Shown: piece after piece, positions 7,455-16,175 of the stretch
How positions within the stretch are numbered: the stretch's first letter is position 1
Layout: each line of letters begins with the position of its first letter
NCBI RefSeq assembly: GCF_000612585.1
Contig: NZ_JFCA01000020.1
Coordinates: 1 to 64,000, forward strand
Source: Pseudomonas sp. CHM02
Lineage (GTDB): Bacteria > Pseudomonadota > Gammaproteobacteria > Pseudomonadales > Pseudomonadaceae
DNA: 64,000 nt
Reading direction: 5' to 3'
Notes under the pieces: model-generated
The model's database searches: none
What the model was told of the DNA's origin: nothing
What the model saw: the letters and a program-made list of their open reading frames with translations, nothing else
Program-made: the position numbers and the translations under genes

Positions 7455-9098
7455 TTAGACGAGCGCCGCACGCTTTTTGAGATCATGGTTGAGGATGGCG
7501 TCGTTCTCGGAATAATCAACAGGGCAGTCGATCACATGCATGCCCGGAGTACTCAAACACTCAAGCAGCAATGGAAGAAATCCTTCTGCGCTTTCAATGC
7601 GATGACCATGCGCCCCATAGGCCTTGGCGTACTGGACAAAATCCGGATTGCCGTAATCAAGGCCGAAATCGGTGAACCCCATATTCGATTGCTTCCATCG
7701 GATCATCCCGTAGCCGTCGTCTCGAAGAATAATCACCGTGAGGTTCATCTTGAGGCGAACGGCGGTCTCCAGTTCCTGACTATTCATCATGAACCCGCCG
7801 TCGCCGCAGACAGCAACGATGGGTTTGTCAGGATAAACAAGATATGCGGCCATCGCAGAAGGAAGACCTGCCCCCATGGTGGCCAGCGCGTTATCGAGCA
7901 ACACGGTATTGGGCATGTGGGCTTTGTAGTTGCGGGCAAACCAGATTTTGTAGATGCCGTTATCCAGCGCAACAATACCATTAGACGGCAGCGCCCTCCT
8001 CACATCCGCGACCAGACGCTGCGGGTAGATCGGAAAGCGTCCGTCGTCCGCGCCTTCGGCGATCTGGGCTTCATTCGCCTCGCGTATCGCAAGTAAGCGA
8101 GAGAACTCCCAGTGGGAAGTATCGTCCAGCGCTTCACTGATCTGCCACACCGCGTTAGCAATGTCGCCTACTACTTCGATCTGGGGGAAATAAACAGGAT
8201 CGACCTCCGCGGAGCGGAAGTTGATATGAATGACCTCAGTCCCCCCACGAACCATGAAAAACGGAGGTTTCTCGATGACGTCGTGCCCAATATTGACGAT
8301 CAGGTCAGCCGCCTCGACGGCCCGATGAACGAAGTCGCCGGCAGACAGCGCAGCGTTGCCGAGGAACTGCGGATGGCGCTCATCCACTACGCCCTTACCC
8401 ATCTGTGTGGTCACGAACGGAATGCCGGTTTTGTCGATCAGTTGCTTGAGCACGTTCGCTGTCATTTTGCGGTTTGCGCCCGCGCCGATCACCAGAATAG
8501 GGCTGCGGGCATTGCGAAGCTTGTCTACCGCAGCGCAGATCGACTTGTGCTCCGCCAGCGGCCGGCGGCTTAGGCTAGGTGGAAGTGGCGTACTCTCGGT
8601 CTGCTCGTCGGCAATATCCTCCGGCAGTTCCAGATGCACAGCGCCCGGCTTCTCCTCTTCTGCCAACCGAAAGGCTTCACGCACGCGGGACGGTATGTTG
8701 TCGGCCGAAGCAAGTTGATGAGTGTATTTAGTCACCGGTTGCATCATGCCAACTACGTCCAGTATCTGGAAACGACCTTGTTTGGACTTCTTGATAGGCT
8801 TTTGCCCGGTAATCATCAACATCGGCATACCACCCAGATAGGCATATGCGCCTGCGGTGATAAGGTTGGTGGCACCAGGGCCCAGCGTTGACAGACTCAC
8901 CCCGGTCTTGCCGGTCAAGCGTCCGTAGGTGGCAGCCATGAACCCGGCAGACTGTTCATGACGCGTGAGCACAAGCTTGATACTCGATTTTCTCAGCGAC
9001 TCGAGCAGGTCGAGATTCTCCTCACCCGGAATGCCAAAAATATACTCCACGCCTTCATTTTCAAGGCACTGCACCACTACATCCGAAGCCTTCGCCAT
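7455..9098 (-). CDS. Acetolactate synthase-like thiamine-diphosphate enzyme (large subunit)
   Basis: The 547-residue protein has the three ThDP domains: the Pyr domain with the catalytic Glu48 (RHEQSAGFMA), a central domain, and the PP domain with the GDG motif at 432-434 followed by the LRDDGYGM segment that completes the metal/diphosphate site. QGRFQILDVVGMM resembles catabolic AlsS-type enzymes, which join two pyruvates without a regulatory subunit; no small-subunit gene is near. Other members of this superfamily use glyoxylate, oxalyl-CoA or sulfoacetaldehyde, so the substrate is not certain. The gene stands alone, converging on a LysR gene. Confidence 0.85.
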   Translation of the reverse strand: MAKASDVVVQCLENEGVEYIFGIPGEENLDLLESLRKSSIKLVLTRHEQSAGFMAATYGRLTGKTGVSLSTLGPGATNLITAGAYAYLGGMPMLMITGQKPIKKSKQGRFQILDVVGMMQPVTKYTHQLASADNIPSRVREAFRLAEEEKPGAVHLELPEDIADEQTESTPLPPSLSRRPLAEHKSICAAVDKLRNARSPILVIGAGANRKMTANVLKQLIDKTGIPFVTTQMGKGVVDERHPQFLGNAALSAGDFVHRAVEAADLIVNIGHDVIEKPPFFMVRGGTEVIHINFRSAEVDPVYFPQIEVVGDIANAVWQISEALDDTSHWEFSRLLAIREANEAQIAEGADDGRFPIYPQRLVADVRRALPSNGIVALDNGIYKIWFARNYKAHMPNTVLLDNALATMGAGLPSAMAAYLVYPDKPIVAVCGDGGFMMNSQELETAVRLKMNLTVIILRDDGYGMIRWKQSNMGFTDFGLDYGNPDFVQYAKAYGAHGHRIESAEGFLPLLLECLSTPGMHVIDCPVDYSENDAILNHDLKKRAALV

Positions 9099-9320
9099 CG
9101 TCTTTACTCATTCTCAGTAAACCCCATTCGATCAGGCCGATCCGGGGATGATTAGATAAGGGCCAAGAACTACTCGATGAAATTCAAAGATCTTGCCCAC
9201 GGTGCGTATCCCTAAGCGGAACCCATGTAGTCAAGATAGCCCCGTCGCCTGAGGCGAGAAAGGCGCCGCGTGGATACAGACTGTTATCGCCAGAATACTA
9301 ATCACCTCGTCTACTGATCA

Positions 9321-9356
9321 GGATGCTTATCCTCGGCGTGGAGAGGATAAGCATCC
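9321..9356. terminator. Perfect 14-bp hairpin downstream of the ABC-transporter operon
   Basis: GGATGCTTATCCTC (9321-9334) and GAGGATAAGCATCC (9343-9356) form a perfect stem with an 8-base loop, beginning 9 bases after the stop of the DUF1330 gene. It marks the end of the minus-strand operon. A run of T is absent, so it is an atypical terminator. Confidence 0.65.
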
Positions 9357-9364
9357 ATATTTCA

Positions 9365-9667
9365 TTACGAGGCGGTTCCTTCCAACAGGTACAGGTCAGT
9401 TTTGGCGGACCGAATCCGGTAACCAATCACATCCTGGTAGTCTTGAGAATGATAAAATTCGCGAGCCTTTTCAGGGCTTTCGAACTCAACCAGCACCACT
9501 CGCTCAACGTTGCGATCACCTTCCAGCACTTCAGGCTCTCCGCCAGCAATCGCAAACGTCGCCCCCCACTTATCCAGAACAGGCCCGACACGCGTCATGT
9601 ATTCGTTATAGAAATAGTCTGGATCAGTCACGACCAGCTCAGCGTAGATAAAACCTTTCTTTTGCAT
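9365..9667 (-). CDS. DUF1330 family protein
   Basis: The 100-residue protein has the dimeric alpha-beta (ferredoxin-like) DUF1330 pattern: an N-terminal strand (KGFIYAELVVTD), a YFYNEYMTRV helix, a RVVLVEFESPEKAREFYHS segment and DVIGYRIRSAKTDLYLLEG. Proteins of this family are often encoded with catabolic genes but have no established reaction. It follows livF by 25 bases as the last gene of the transporter operon. It could act as a small isomerase or accessory protein for the imported compound; that is inference. Confidence 0.8.
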   Translation of the reverse strand: MQKKGFIYAELVVTDPDYFYNEYMTRVGPVLDKWGATFAIAGGEPEVLEGDRNVERVVLVEFESPEKAREFYHSQDYQDVIGYRIRSAKTDLYLLEGTAS

Positions 9668-9692
9668 AACAGCACCTTTTGTTGTTGTGGAA

Positions 9693-10415
9693 TCAGTGGG
9701 CCGAGCCTAGATAGGCTGCTCGCACAGCGGGATCGCTACGCAGCTTGCTTGCCGGGCCATGGACAGAGATGCGTCCGTTCTCCAGCACGTAGGCGTAGTC
9801 ACTTACTTCAAGCGCGGCAGCTGCAAATTGCTCGACAAGCAGCATCGTCACGCCCGTCGTCTTCAACCGTTCGATGATCCGAAATACTTCGTCCACCAGA
9901 ATCGGCGCAAGGCCCATCGACGGTTCATCAAGGAGAATAACTTCGGGGCAAAGCATGACGGCACGTGCCATGGCCAACATTTGCTGCTCCCCTCCCGATA
10001 GCGTGCCTGCAAGCTGTTGCCGCCGCTCCTGCAAACGCGGGAAAAGCTCCAGCGCGCGCTCCAGGTCTTGAGCAATATTGCCTCTGGGCCTGCTGCGCAT
10101 GAACCGAGGGAAAGCGCCCAATGTGATGTTGTCGACCACCGACAGCGTCGGGAACACTCGCCGCCCTTCTGGAGAATGCGCCAGGCCACATCTGGCTATC
10201 TTGTGGGAAGGAAGGCCCGCAATGTTCTTGTCTCCAAGCACGACTGAGCCCTGCTGAGGGCAAATCATTCCAGACAACGCTCGCATGGTTGTGGTTTTAC
10301 CGGCACCGTTGCTGCCGATCAGGCTCACGACCTGCCCTTTTGGTACCTCAAGGGTGATGCCATGGAGAACCTGGATCTTCCCGTAACCAGCATGCAGATT
10401 ATTGACTTTAAGCAT
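9693..10415 (-). CDS. livF: Branched-chain amino acid-type ABC transporter ATPase (LivF)
   Basis: The 240-residue ATPase has Walker A GSNGAGKTTTM (about 34-44), the signature LSGGEQQMLAMARA and Walker B VILLDEPSMGLAP, with the EQF segment typical of LivF. It powers, together with the LivG half of the fused neighbour, import through the LivHM pore. It starts two bases after the stop of the livMG fusion and is clearly co-translated. The family carries branched amino acids, but many members in catabolic islands carry aromatic or short-chain acids. The neighbouring SDR and CoA-type genes favour a non-amino-acid substrate. Confidence 0.92.
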   Translation of the reverse strand: MLKVNNLHAGYGKIQVLHGITLEVPKGQVVSLIGSNGAGKTTTMRALSGMICPQQGSVVLGDKNIAGLPSHKIARCGLAHSPEGRRVFPTLSVVDNITLGAFPRFMRSRPRGNIAQDLERALELFPRLQERRQQLAGTLSGGEQQMLAMARAVMLCPEVILLDEPSMGLAPILVDEVFRIIERLKTTGVTMLLVEQFAAAALEVSDYAYVLENGRISVHGPASKLRSDPAVRAAYLGSAH

Positions 10416-10417
10416 GG

Positions 10418-12427
10418 TCAGGCCCCTTTTTGAACAAGAACAAGCGGTGTGCTGGGTGCGACGGCCCCCACTTCCACGGCCTCCCCGGCCCCTGCCGCTG
10501 TGCCGCCCAGATAAGCCTCAATCACACGCGGATTTGCCTGGACGTCGACAGGCTTGCCCTCGGCAATTTTCTGTCCGAAATCCAATACGGTCACCGTGTC
10601 GCAGATACTCATGACCATGTCCATGTGGTGCTCAATCAAGACGACGGTCACCCCATGGTCTCTGATTTTTTTGATGATCTGGATGAGCTCGGCAATATCT
10701 GGGGCGGTCAATCCTGCTGCTGGCTCGTCCAACAAAAGCATCCTGGGCTGAAGCGCAAGGGCACGGCCTATTTCCAGCAGGCGTTGCTTGCCATACGGCA
10801 GATTCCGGGCTTGCTCGTTACGCAGTGATTTGAGCCCCATGAAGTCCAGGATATTCAGAGCCTTGTCTTTGGCCGCTTGCTGCTCAGCCCGATAGCCCGA
10901 AAGGTTCAACAGGATCGCTGGCAGACCACGCTGGAACGTATGGTTGAATGCCACCAACACGTTCTCCAGAACGCTCATCTCACCAAACAGCTGAACATTC
11001 TGGAACGTCCGGGCAACGCCGCCCAATGCAATCTTCGAAGGTGACCGCCCGACGATCGATTGACCTTCGAAAACCGCTGCGCCCGAGATCGGTACATAGA
11101 TGCCTGTGATGACGTTCATCATCGTGCTCTTGCCTGAGCCATTGGGACCAATCAAGCCATGAATGCATCCGCGGGCCACAGACAGGTTCACGCTATTGAG
11201 CGCCTTGAGCCCACCGAACTGCATCACGATGTTTTCGGCTTGAAACAGCGGTTCGCTGCTCACTGGAATGGAAGTGCCAGCGTCCCAAGGGGCCACCGCG
11301 CGAGGGCGAGTGATGCTGACGACTGGGGATTGCTCGGTGATGAACCTTGAGAACGGTGCTTTGAGAAAGCCCATCACGCCATTGGGCAGGTAGTAGATCA
11401 CCGCAAGCATCATCAAGCCGAAGATCGTCAATCGCTGTTCGGTGATGTCGCCGATGTTGAAGGCGAAAATCACGAACGCAGCCAGTGCCAGACAAGGCAT
11501 AGCGATCTGAGTTGATGTGAAGCGTTTTCGGGCTAATCCAAGCCCGACCGAAACAGCAACGATGACCACCAGCCCTACGACCAGAGAGTGAAACAACGCA
11601 AGGTCGGACAGCCAGTTGGGCAGCAACACAACCACGGCCGCACCGATTAACGCGCCAACCCGACTCTTTCTGCCACCGAGGATGAGGGCGAGAAGGAACA
11701 GTACGTTTAGCTCGAATCCAAACCCGTTGGGAGCGATGTACTCCTCTGAATAACTGAACAGGCTGCCTGCAAGACCGGCGAACGTAGCGCTGATTACGAA
11801 TGCAACCACCTTGTACCGATACACGTTGACGCCCATGCAATCAGCCGCCACCGGACTGCCTCTGAGCGCCTCAAAAGCGCGCCCTAGCGGAGAACGAAGG
11901 ATTCGGGTGACGGCAATGTAGGACAAAACGACTGCGGCCAGGACGACGTAGTAGAACTCGTCAGATGTAAGCCTGTGATCAAAGAAAACCGGCTTGAGTA
12001 CCTGCAAGCCCTGCGGGCCATTGGTAAGAAATTCCATCTCGTTGACGAGGATTAAAATGATCGTCGAAAACGCGAGCGTTACCATCGCAAGATAAGGCCC
12101 CGTAACCCGCAAAGCAGGGAAAGCTAACATCCCGCCAAACACTGCCGTGACCGCCATGGCCGCGGGTACCGCCACGTAGAAAGGCAATCCGAGCTTCGTT
12201 GCAATCAGCCCTGCTGTGTACGCCCCGACCGCAAACAATCCTGCGTGACCGAGCGACACTTCGCCCGTATACCCCACCAGAATGTCCATACCGAAGAGCA
12301 GCACCGCATAGATCCCGATTACGACGACCAGGTGGAGGTAGTAGGGATTGTGGAACGCCTGAGGTAATACAGCGGCCACAACCAGCAGGAGGCAACTAAA
12401 GATGAGCTGGACTTTGCGCATACTCAC
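10418..12427 (-). CDS. Fused LivM permease - LivG ATPase
   Basis: This 669-residue protein joins two components normally encoded separately. Residues 1 to about 350 form a LivM-type permease with many hydrophobic segments and the EAA-like ALRGSPVAADCMGVN loop. After a linker around 360-390 comes a LivG-type ATPase with GPNGSGKST, YGKQRLLEIGRALAL and LLLDEPAAGL. Both halves look intact. Its start overlaps the livH stop by four bases (ATGA). Such fusions occur sporadically in proteobacterial Liv-type systems and fix a 1:1 permease-ATPase ratio. The long permease suggests one extra membrane helix placing the ATPase in the cytoplasm. Confidence 0.9.
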   Translation of the reverse strand: MSMRKVQLIFSCLLLVVAAVLPQAFHNPYYLHLVVVIGIYAVLLFGMDILVGYTGEVSLGHAGLFAVGAYTAGLIATKLGLPFYVAVPAAMAVTAVFGGMLAFPALRVTGPYLAMVTLAFSTIILILVNEMEFLTNGPQGLQVLKPVFFDHRLTSDEFYYVVLAAVVLSYIAVTRILRSPLGRAFEALRGSPVAADCMGVNVYRYKVVAFVISATFAGLAGSLFSYSEEYIAPNGFGFELNVLFLLALILGGRKSRVGALIGAAVVVLLPNWLSDLALFHSLVVGLVVIVAVSVGLGLARKRFTSTQIAMPCLALAAFVIFAFNIGDITEQRLTIFGLMMLAVIYYLPNGVMGFLKAPFSRFITEQSPVVSITRPRAVAPWDAGTSIPVSSEPLFQAENIVMQFGGLKALNSVNLSVARGCIHGLIGPNGSGKSTMMNVITGIYVPISGAAVFEGQSIVGRSPSKIALGGVARTFQNVQLFGEMSVLENVLVAFNHTFQRGLPAILLNLSGYRAEQQAAKDKALNILDFMGLKSLRNEQARNLPYGKQRLLEIGRALALQPRMLLLDEPAAGLTAPDIAELIQIIKKIRDHGVTVVLIEHHMDMVMSICDTVTVLDFGQKIAEGKPVDVQANPRVIEAYLGGTAAGAGEAVEVGAVAPSTPLVLVQKGA

Positions 12428-13299
12428 ACCTTCTTGATCGCGGCTCTGCCGAAGATGCCGGCAGGCCTGATCATTAAAACGATAAGCAACAGCACCAGTC
12501 CCGGAACATCCTTGTAACCGGTAGACAGGAAAAAGCCTGTCGCGGTTTCTGTGACGCCCAGAATGATGCCCCCGACGATGACGCCAAAACCCGAGGTCAA
12601 ACCGCCGATGATTGCGACCGCGAAAGCTTTCAGCCCTAACGCGACCCCCATGCTGGCGCCGGTCAAGGTCAACGGGGCGACGAGAATCCCCGCGAAAGCT
12701 GCGGTCATAGATGAAAGCGCATAAGAGAACGTGATCACAGAGCCTGTGTTGATGCCCATCAGGCCTGCTGCATCCCGGTCCGAGCTGGTGGCGACAACCG
12801 CTTTGCCGAAGATCGTTTTGCGGTTGAAGAATTCGATGGAAAGCATCATCAGGATGGCGCCCGCCACAACCAGAAGCTCCATCGGCATCACAAATGCCGT
12901 TCCAACCTGAAGGGGAGTTTCAAGAAGCGGAGAAGGAAACTTCATGTCATCCTTGCCCCAGATGTTTTCGGCAACGTTCTTAAAGATGATTGCCAAGGCA
13001 ATCGTCGACATGATCCAGCCAAACTCAGATTTAATTTTCATCGCAGGGCGTACCGCGATGCGTTCGACCAGCACCCCTTGCAAGGCACCGAACAGCATGA
13101 CCAAAGGAATAGCGACCCAATACCCGACATAGGGGTAAAGGGTGAGGCCGACCAACGCGCCAAGTGCCAATGCCTCGCCCTGGCCAAAGTTCAGAGTATT
13201 TGAAGTTGCAAAGGTAAGTTGATAGCCGAAGGCGATGACTGCGTAAATCATACCTACAGAGATACCGCTGAGCAGTACCTGTAACAGGAGCCCGTCCAT
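12424..13299 (-). CDS. livH: Branched-chain amino acid-type ABC permease (LivH)
   Basis: The 291-residue inner-membrane protein has about eight hydrophobic helices and the LivH hallmarks GMIYAVIAFGYQLTFATSNTLNFGQGEALALGA near the N-terminus and the cytoplasmic loop TSSDRDAAGLMGINTG, which contacts the ATPase. It forms the translocation pore with the LivM half of the fused protein. It follows the binding-protein gene by 76 bases and overlaps the next gene by four, supporting one operon. Confidence 0.92.
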   Translation of the reverse strand: MDGLLLQVLLSGISVGMIYAVIAFGYQLTFATSNTLNFGQGEALALGALVGLTLYPYVGYWVAIPLVMLFGALQGVLVERIAVRPAMKIKSEFGWIMSTIALAIIFKNVAENIWGKDDMKFPSPLLETPLQVGTAFVMPMELLVVAGAILMMLSIEFFNRKTIFGKAVVATSSDRDAAGLMGINTGSVITFSYALSSMTAAFAGILVAPLTLTGASMGVALGLKAFAVAIIGGLTSGFGVIVGGIILGVTETATGFFLSTGYKDVPGLVLLLIVLMIRPAGIFGRAAIKKV

Positions 13300-13375
13300 T
13301 GATATGTCCTCCCCTTTCCGGGGTCGATAGTAGGGGCAGCAGAGGTCTCCACTGCCCGCATGTCAGCTCTTGGAA

Positions 13376-14545
13376 CTAACGTTTATTGCGATCGGATTCG
13401 TAGGCATAGACGACGCGGCCGTCCTTGATCTCGCCGATCACCGCGACTGCGGGTGATTTGAATGCCTCGTGGTCAGTTTTCGAGAAAGGCTTGTTGTAGG
13501 TCATCACAAGGCCTTCGACGGGCTTTTGAAGGTCTTCAAGAGCCTCCTTGATTTTGGTGCCATCGGTAGAGCCAGCCTGCTCGATGGCCGCGGCCATGAT
13601 GTAGATACAGTCGTAACCTTGAGCCGCCCACACCGGACCCGGGATACGAGCCACGGAGTACGTTTTCTCGTATTTATCGATGAAGGCCCGACGCTTATCG
13701 GTCGTGCCATCCAGGATAAACGTCTGAGGCATCCTGACCCCTTCAGCATTGGCACCGGCGTTTTCCGCAAAGTTGGGCATCGACAGCGTCCAACTGCCAA
13801 TCATGGGAACCTTCCAACCGAGTTTGGCCATGCCATTGGCAATCTGTGCAAGCTCCGGCCCGATCCCGTAGGTCAGGATGGCTTCGGCGCCTCGCATCCG
13901 GGAACGCAAGAGCTGAGGCGTCATGTCGACGTCCTTGATATTGAATTTCTCGACAGCGACCGGCTCGATCCCCTTCTCCTTGAGGACTGCCTCAAGATCA
14001 GCCCGCCCCAGTTGTCCATAATTCGTGGAGTCGGCCAGGATGGCTACCTTGGTGAGTTTGCGAGCATCAACCGCCTCTTTGACGATCATCTCGGCCTGAA
14101 TGCGATCGGGGAGCGAGACCCGGAATATGTAGCTGTCAGGCAGATAGGGTTTGGTAACGTCGGTGCCTGAAGGACCCGGAGTGACCACTGGAATCCTGGA
14201 TTCCTGGTAGAAGCGCTGACTGGCGAGCATCACTCCCGTATTGATTACGCCGACAGCGGCCACAATCTGTTGGTTATAAATCAGATCCTGTGCGACCTGA
14301 ATCCCACGCTCGTTCCTGGCTTCGTCGTCGCGTTCGATGAGCTCGAGCGGCCTCCCCAAGACGCCACCTTTATCGTTGATTTCTTTTACCGCCATGCGCA
14401 TCGCATCACGCATGGACACGCCCATGGGGGAAGACGCGCCTGTGTATGGGCCGGGCGCACCAATTTTGATTGGCTCGGCAGCCATGGAGCCCATGGCGAG
14501 CAACAGGGTCGATACAGCCAGCGTCGTACGCAGCAAAGATCGCAT
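13376..14545 (-). CDS. livK: Periplasmic substrate-binding protein (LivK-like)
   Basis: The protein has 389 residues with a cleavable signal peptide (about 1-22, ending MGSMAAEP) and a type I periplasmic-binding fold: KIGAPGPYTGASSPMG at the start of the mature protein, followed by the two Rossmann-like lobes. It captures the substrate in the periplasm for the LivH/LivMG/LivF complex. A GGAG site lies 8 bases before ATG. The YTGASSPMGVSMRD loop matches amide/short-chain or aromatic-acid binding relatives as well as LivK, so the ligand is open. Confidence 0.9.
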   Translation of the reverse strand: MRSLLRTTLAVSTLLLAMGSMAAEPIKIGAPGPYTGASSPMGVSMRDAMRMAVKEINDKGGVLGRPLELIERDDEARNERGIQVAQDLIYNQQIVAAVGVINTGVMLASQRFYQESRIPVVTPGPSGTDVTKPYLPDSYIFRVSLPDRIQAEMIVKEAVDARKLTKVAILADSTNYGQLGRADLEAVLKEKGIEPVAVEKFNIKDVDMTPQLLRSRMRGAEAILTYGIGPELAQIANGMAKLGWKVPMIGSWTLSMPNFAENAGANAEGVRMPQTFILDGTTDKRRAFIDKYEKTYSVARIPGPVWAAQGYDCIYIMAAAIEQAGSTDGTKIKEALEDLQKPVEGLVMTYNKPFSKTDHEAFKSPAVAVIGEIKDGRVVYAYESDRNKR

Positions 14546-14593
14546 GATTTGTCTCCATTGTTATTGTTTTCAAATCGTGTAGTGGTGCATCAA

Positions 14594-15343
14594 TCAGTGA
14601 ATATGAAGGCCTCCATTCACATCGAGCACGACGCCTGTCACGTAACTCGCCATATCTGAAGCCAGATAAAGGCAAGCATTGGCCACTTCCACTGGCTGAC
14701 CTATTCGTCCCAATGGCGTGGCGGTAAGCGTAAGTTCGCGGTTTTCGTCGGAGAGCCTCCCTGCGATCAAATCTGTCTCGATTAATCCAGGCGCGACGGC
14801 GTTGACGCGAATACCGTCCGGCGCAAGCTCTCTTGCCAGGGCTTTTGCCAATGACTGAATCCCGCCCTTTGCTGCGGAGTAATGAGCACCGCCCATGACG
14901 CCGCCCCCGCGTTGTGCAGAAACCGAGCCCATGCAAAGAATGCTTCCACGCCCTGCCTTGCGCAGGTATGGCACGACGGCCCTGGACATATTGAAAGCCC
15001 CACGCAGGCTTACATCCATAACCAGGTCGTATCCCTCGTCATCGATATCAAGCAAACGTCGCGGCTGACTTACCCCGGCGTTGTTGACCAGAATGTCGAT
15101 CTGTCCAAAGGCCGCAACGGTCTGTTCGACCACCTTTTTGCACGCCAGAGGATCTCTTACATCGCAGACAAAACCCTGGTGAGGTTCACCCAGGGTTTCG
15201 GTCGCCATCTGAAGCTTGTCAGCGGCGATATCAAGGAGGACTATCTTCGCCCCCTCTTCGGCAAATCGCCTGGCGATCGACCATCCAATACCGTTGAGCG
15301 ATGCGGCACCTGTTACAACAGCCACTTTATCCTTGAGCAACAT
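14594..15343 (-). CDS. SDR-family oxidoreductase (tandem copy 1)
   Basis: The 249-residue classical short-chain dehydrogenase has an NAD(P) motif in the first 20 residues (TGAASLNGIGWSIA), NNAGVSQPRR, catalytic Ser near 142, and the YSAAKGG Tyr-Lys pair. It ends TGVVLDVNGGLHIH, identical to the product of the next gene. I placed the start at the internal ATG behind AAGGAGATACCG; the open frame extends 22 codons further. The insertion of two residues before GIG (SLNGIGW) is shared by both copies and unusual among SDRs. The alcohol/ketone substrate is unknown. Confidence 0.88.
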   Translation of the reverse strand: MLLKDKVAVVTGAASLNGIGWSIARRFAEEGAKIVLLDIAADKLQMATETLGEPHQGFVCDVRDPLACKKVVEQTVAAFGQIDILVNNAGVSQPRRLLDIDDEGYDLVMDVSLRGAFNMSRAVVPYLRKAGRGSILCMGSVSAQRGGGVMGGAHYSAAKGGIQSLAKALARELAPDGIRVNAVAPGLIETDLIAGRLSDENRELTLTATPLGRIGQPVEVANACLYLASDMASYVTGVVLDVNGGLHIH

Positions 15344-15386
15344 TTCGGTATCTCCTTCGCAAGCCAGTGCGTTCCGGCTTCCAGCG

Positions 15387-16136
15387 CTAGTGAATGTGCA
15401 GTCCGCCATTGACGTCCAGAACGACGCCAGTCACGTAGCTTGAAAGGTCAGACGACAGGAAGAGACAGGCGTCGGCGATATCCTTGGGCAGGGCAAGACG
15501 GCCCAAGGGCGTGGCGGCCAGTGCCGCTTGCCGTCCCTCGTCAGTCAACTTGCCCACCAACAATTCGGTATCGACCAAACCTGGAGCGATAGCGTTGACG
15601 CGAATACCGTCGGGGGCCAACTCGCGTGCCATGGCTTTGGCCAGTGTCTGCGTACCGCCCTTGGCTGCGGCGTAATGCGGGCCGCCCAGTACACCGCCGC
15701 CTCGTTGCGCGGCAACCGACCCCATGTTCACAATCACGCCGCTACGACGAGCGCGCAGATGTGGAACCAATGCCCGAGACATGTTGAATGCGCCACGCAG
15801 GCTAACGTCCATGACGAGCTCGTAATCGTCCATGGTGCTGGCCATGAGTCTGAACGGCTGGCTGACGCCGGCATTGTTGATCAGGATGTCGACTTGCCCA
15901 AACGTCTTGATGATTGACTCAACTGCTTGCTGACACGCATCGGGAAATCGAACGTCACAGCGTAGCCCGATGCAATTGCCTCCCAGTTCGGCAGTCGCTG
16001 CGTCCAGTGCGCTCTGATCGAGATCGAGTAGCGCAACGCGTGCACCGTTTTCGGTAAAACATTTTGCGGTAGCCCAGCCGATTCCTTTCAGTGAGGCGCC
16101 GCCCGTAATAATGGCTGTCTTGCCTTTTAGTAACAT
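15387..16136 (-). CDS. SDR-family oxidoreductase (tandem copy 2)
   Basis: The 249-residue protein has the same length and architecture as the adjacent SDR (GGASLKGIGWATA, NNAGVSQPFR, YAAAKGG), and the same last 14 residues (TGVVLDVNGGLHIH). The pair clearly arose by tandem duplication and then diverged to roughly two-thirds identity by eye. Two related dehydrogenases could act on stereoisomers or successive intermediates of one pathway. It lies between a quinone-oxidoreductase-type gene and copy 1, all transcribed together towards the ABC transporter. Confidence 0.88.
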   Translation of the reverse strand: MLLKGKTAIITGGASLKGIGWATAKCFTENGARVALLDLDQSALDAATAELGGNCIGLRCDVRFPDACQQAVESIIKTFGQVDILINNAGVSQPFRLMASTMDDYELVMDVSLRGAFNMSRALVPHLRARRSGVIVNMGSVAAQRGGGVLGGPHYAAAKGGTQTLAKAMARELAPDGIRVNAIAPGLVDTELLVGKLTDEGRQAALAATPLGRLALPKDIADACLFLSSDLSSYVTGVVLDVNGGLHIH

Positions 16137-16175
16137 GGTGATCTCCGTTGTTCTTGTTTTGGAGAAGTCGTCGTT

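Noticed and set aside
13469..14170. 233-codon plus-strand frame
   Set aside because: It is antisense to the livK-like gene.
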